In this document: in pieces, positions 6,945 to 7,472 of the stretch
Position numbering within the stretch: the stretch's first letter is position 1
How the letters are laid out: each line of letters begins with the position of its first letter
Source of the DNA: Spirochaetales bacterium Spiro_01
Lineage (GTDB): Bacteria; Spirochaetota; Spirochaetia; Sphaerochaetales; Sphaerochaetaceae
Direction: 5' to 3'
Length of the DNA stretch: 7,472 bases
Assembly (NCBI GenBank): GCA_001604265.1
Contig: LVBC01000180.1
Location: forward strand, 1-7,472
Made by a program: the position numbers and the translations under genes
Notes under the pieces: generated by a model
What the model saw: only the letters and a program-made list of their open reading frames with translations
What the model was told of the DNA's origin: nothing
Databases searched by the model: none

Positions 6945-7360
6945 AGAAGATACTACTTGCTCTGCTTGCTCTTGCACTTCTCACCTCCTGTACGACCCGA
7001 AGCAGGAATTTCGAGGATGGAGACAGGATCGATATCCACGTTGGTGAGATTGTAACAGTAGAACTACCTGAGAACCCCACTACAGGATACAGTTGGGATT
7101 ACAGCTTCTCTGAGGATTCGACCGTTATAGTGGTCGAGGACAAGTTCGTCCAGAGTGAAAGCAAGGGCATGGTAGGTGTTGGCGGTGTCCACCGCTACTC
7201 GATAAAGGGAGTCGACGATGGAGACACATTGATCACCTTCAGATACCATAGGCCTTGGGAGAAGGACGTAGAGCCTGTCGAGACCAGGACTCTTACCCTC
7301 CACGTCACTCACAAGCGACTGAATATCAGCATAGGGCTCCAGGCATCTCACAGCTTCTGA
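6941..7360 (+). CDS. Chagasin-family (I42) cysteine protease inhibitor lipoprotein
   Basis: A 139-residue predicted lipoprotein of the chagasin/ICP family, whose members block papain-type (C1) cysteine proteases by inserting three loops into the active-site cleft. A lipoprotein signal opens the protein: KK at 2-3, a Leu/Ala-rich core, and lipobox LTSC at 14-17, placing Cys17 as the lipidated residue. All three inhibitor loops are recognisable: NPTTGYSW 45-52, GVGG 79-82 and RPW 104-106, set in a beta-strand-rich sequence of about 90 residues. About 16 residues (HKRLNIS... to Phe139) extend past the usual last strand. ATG 6941 overlaps the MATE stop as ATGA and has a strong ribosome site. The mature protein should sit in the cell envelope, where it could protect against the cell's own or a host's cysteine proteases. 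Inhibition is inferred from motifs; the target is unknown. Confidence 0.9.
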   Translation: MKKILLALLALALLTSCTTRSRNFEDGDRIDIHVGEIVTVELPENPTTGYSWDYSFSEDSTVIVVEDKFVQSESKGMVGVGGVHRYSIKGVDDGDTLITFRYHRPWEKDVEPVETRTLTLHVTHKRLNISIGLQASHSF

Positions 7361-7392
7361 TGAGAAGGTATCTGAGTTCCCTTCAATCCAAC

Positions 7393-7427
7393 AAAAAAAA
7401 ACAACAGAAAACACCCTAATTTGTTGT
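7393..7427 (-). terminator. Possible terminator for a convergent gene beyond the window
   Basis: Read on the - strand, an 8-bp weak stem (7420-7427 with 7401-7408, one G-T pair, 11-nt loop) is followed directly by T residues, the complement of nine A at 7393-7401. The stem is AT-rich and marginal. On the + strand there is no T-run after the hairpin, so it would not serve the inhibitor gene. The rest of 7361-7472 has no gene that I can see. Near the end are TCAACA (7439-7444), its inverted copy TGTTGA (7467-7472), and a -35-like TTGACG (7447-7452) whose -10 would lie outside the window. Confidence 0.3.
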
Positions 7428-7472
7428 CTGAGCACATATCAACATTTTGACGAATTGATTCACATTTGTTGA

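Noticed and set aside
7064..7435. 123-residue open frame on the - strand at the end of the window
   Set aside because: It runs antisense across the conserved loops of the inhibitor gene and has no recognisable sequence. The inhibitor's lipobox, ribosome site and three motifs make the + strand gene the real one.

Overview
The window looks like a contiguous piece of a bacterial chromosome of roughly balanced base composition, with all six genes on the + strand. No phage, insertion sequence, CRISPR array, tRNA or rRNA was seen. Host-associated fermentative bacteria fit the gene content: acetate kinase, a non-canonical galactokinase of a type I associate with gut anaerobes, and MATE exporters. 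The long C-terminal tail on acetate kinase makes me lean towards Spirochaetota (Treponema or Sphaerochaeta relatives). This is a low-confidence inference from memory; a clostridial or other anaerobe is not excluded.

Layout. (1) 2-1333 is acetate kinase (ackA), missing only about five N-terminal residues at the window edge and closed by a strong UUCG-loop terminator. (2) After an AT-rich gap of about 100 bp that probably carries a promoter comes a short RecQ-family helicase (1476-2843). (3) A galactokinase-family GHMP kinase follows 27 bp later (2871-4115). (4) Two tandem MATE transporters (4173-5549 and 5589-6944) are paralogues that align end to end without gaps. (5) A small lipoprotein of the chagasin (I42) cysteine-protease inhibitor family (6941-7360) overlaps the second transporter by 4 bp. 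(6) The last 112 bp are non-coding and include an A-run plus weak hairpin that could be a terminator for a convergent gene beyond the window.

How the genes relate. AckA makes ATP from acetyl phosphate, and its codon use suggests high expression. The other five genes are closely spaced, with gaps of 27, 57 and 39 bp and one 4-bp overlap, so they may be co-transcribed. They do not form an obvious single pathway: DNA repair, sugar phosphorylation, export and protease inhibition. Both MATE genes start with GTG, lack a Shine-Dalgarno sequence and have a -10-like hexamer ending exactly 7 nt before the start codon, which raises the possibility of internal promoters giving leaderless transcripts. I found no clear case for a wholly new multi-gene system. 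The points most worth following are the altered sugar-site motif of the galactokinase, the minimal RecQ, and the inhibitor lipoprotein translationally coupled to a transporter.
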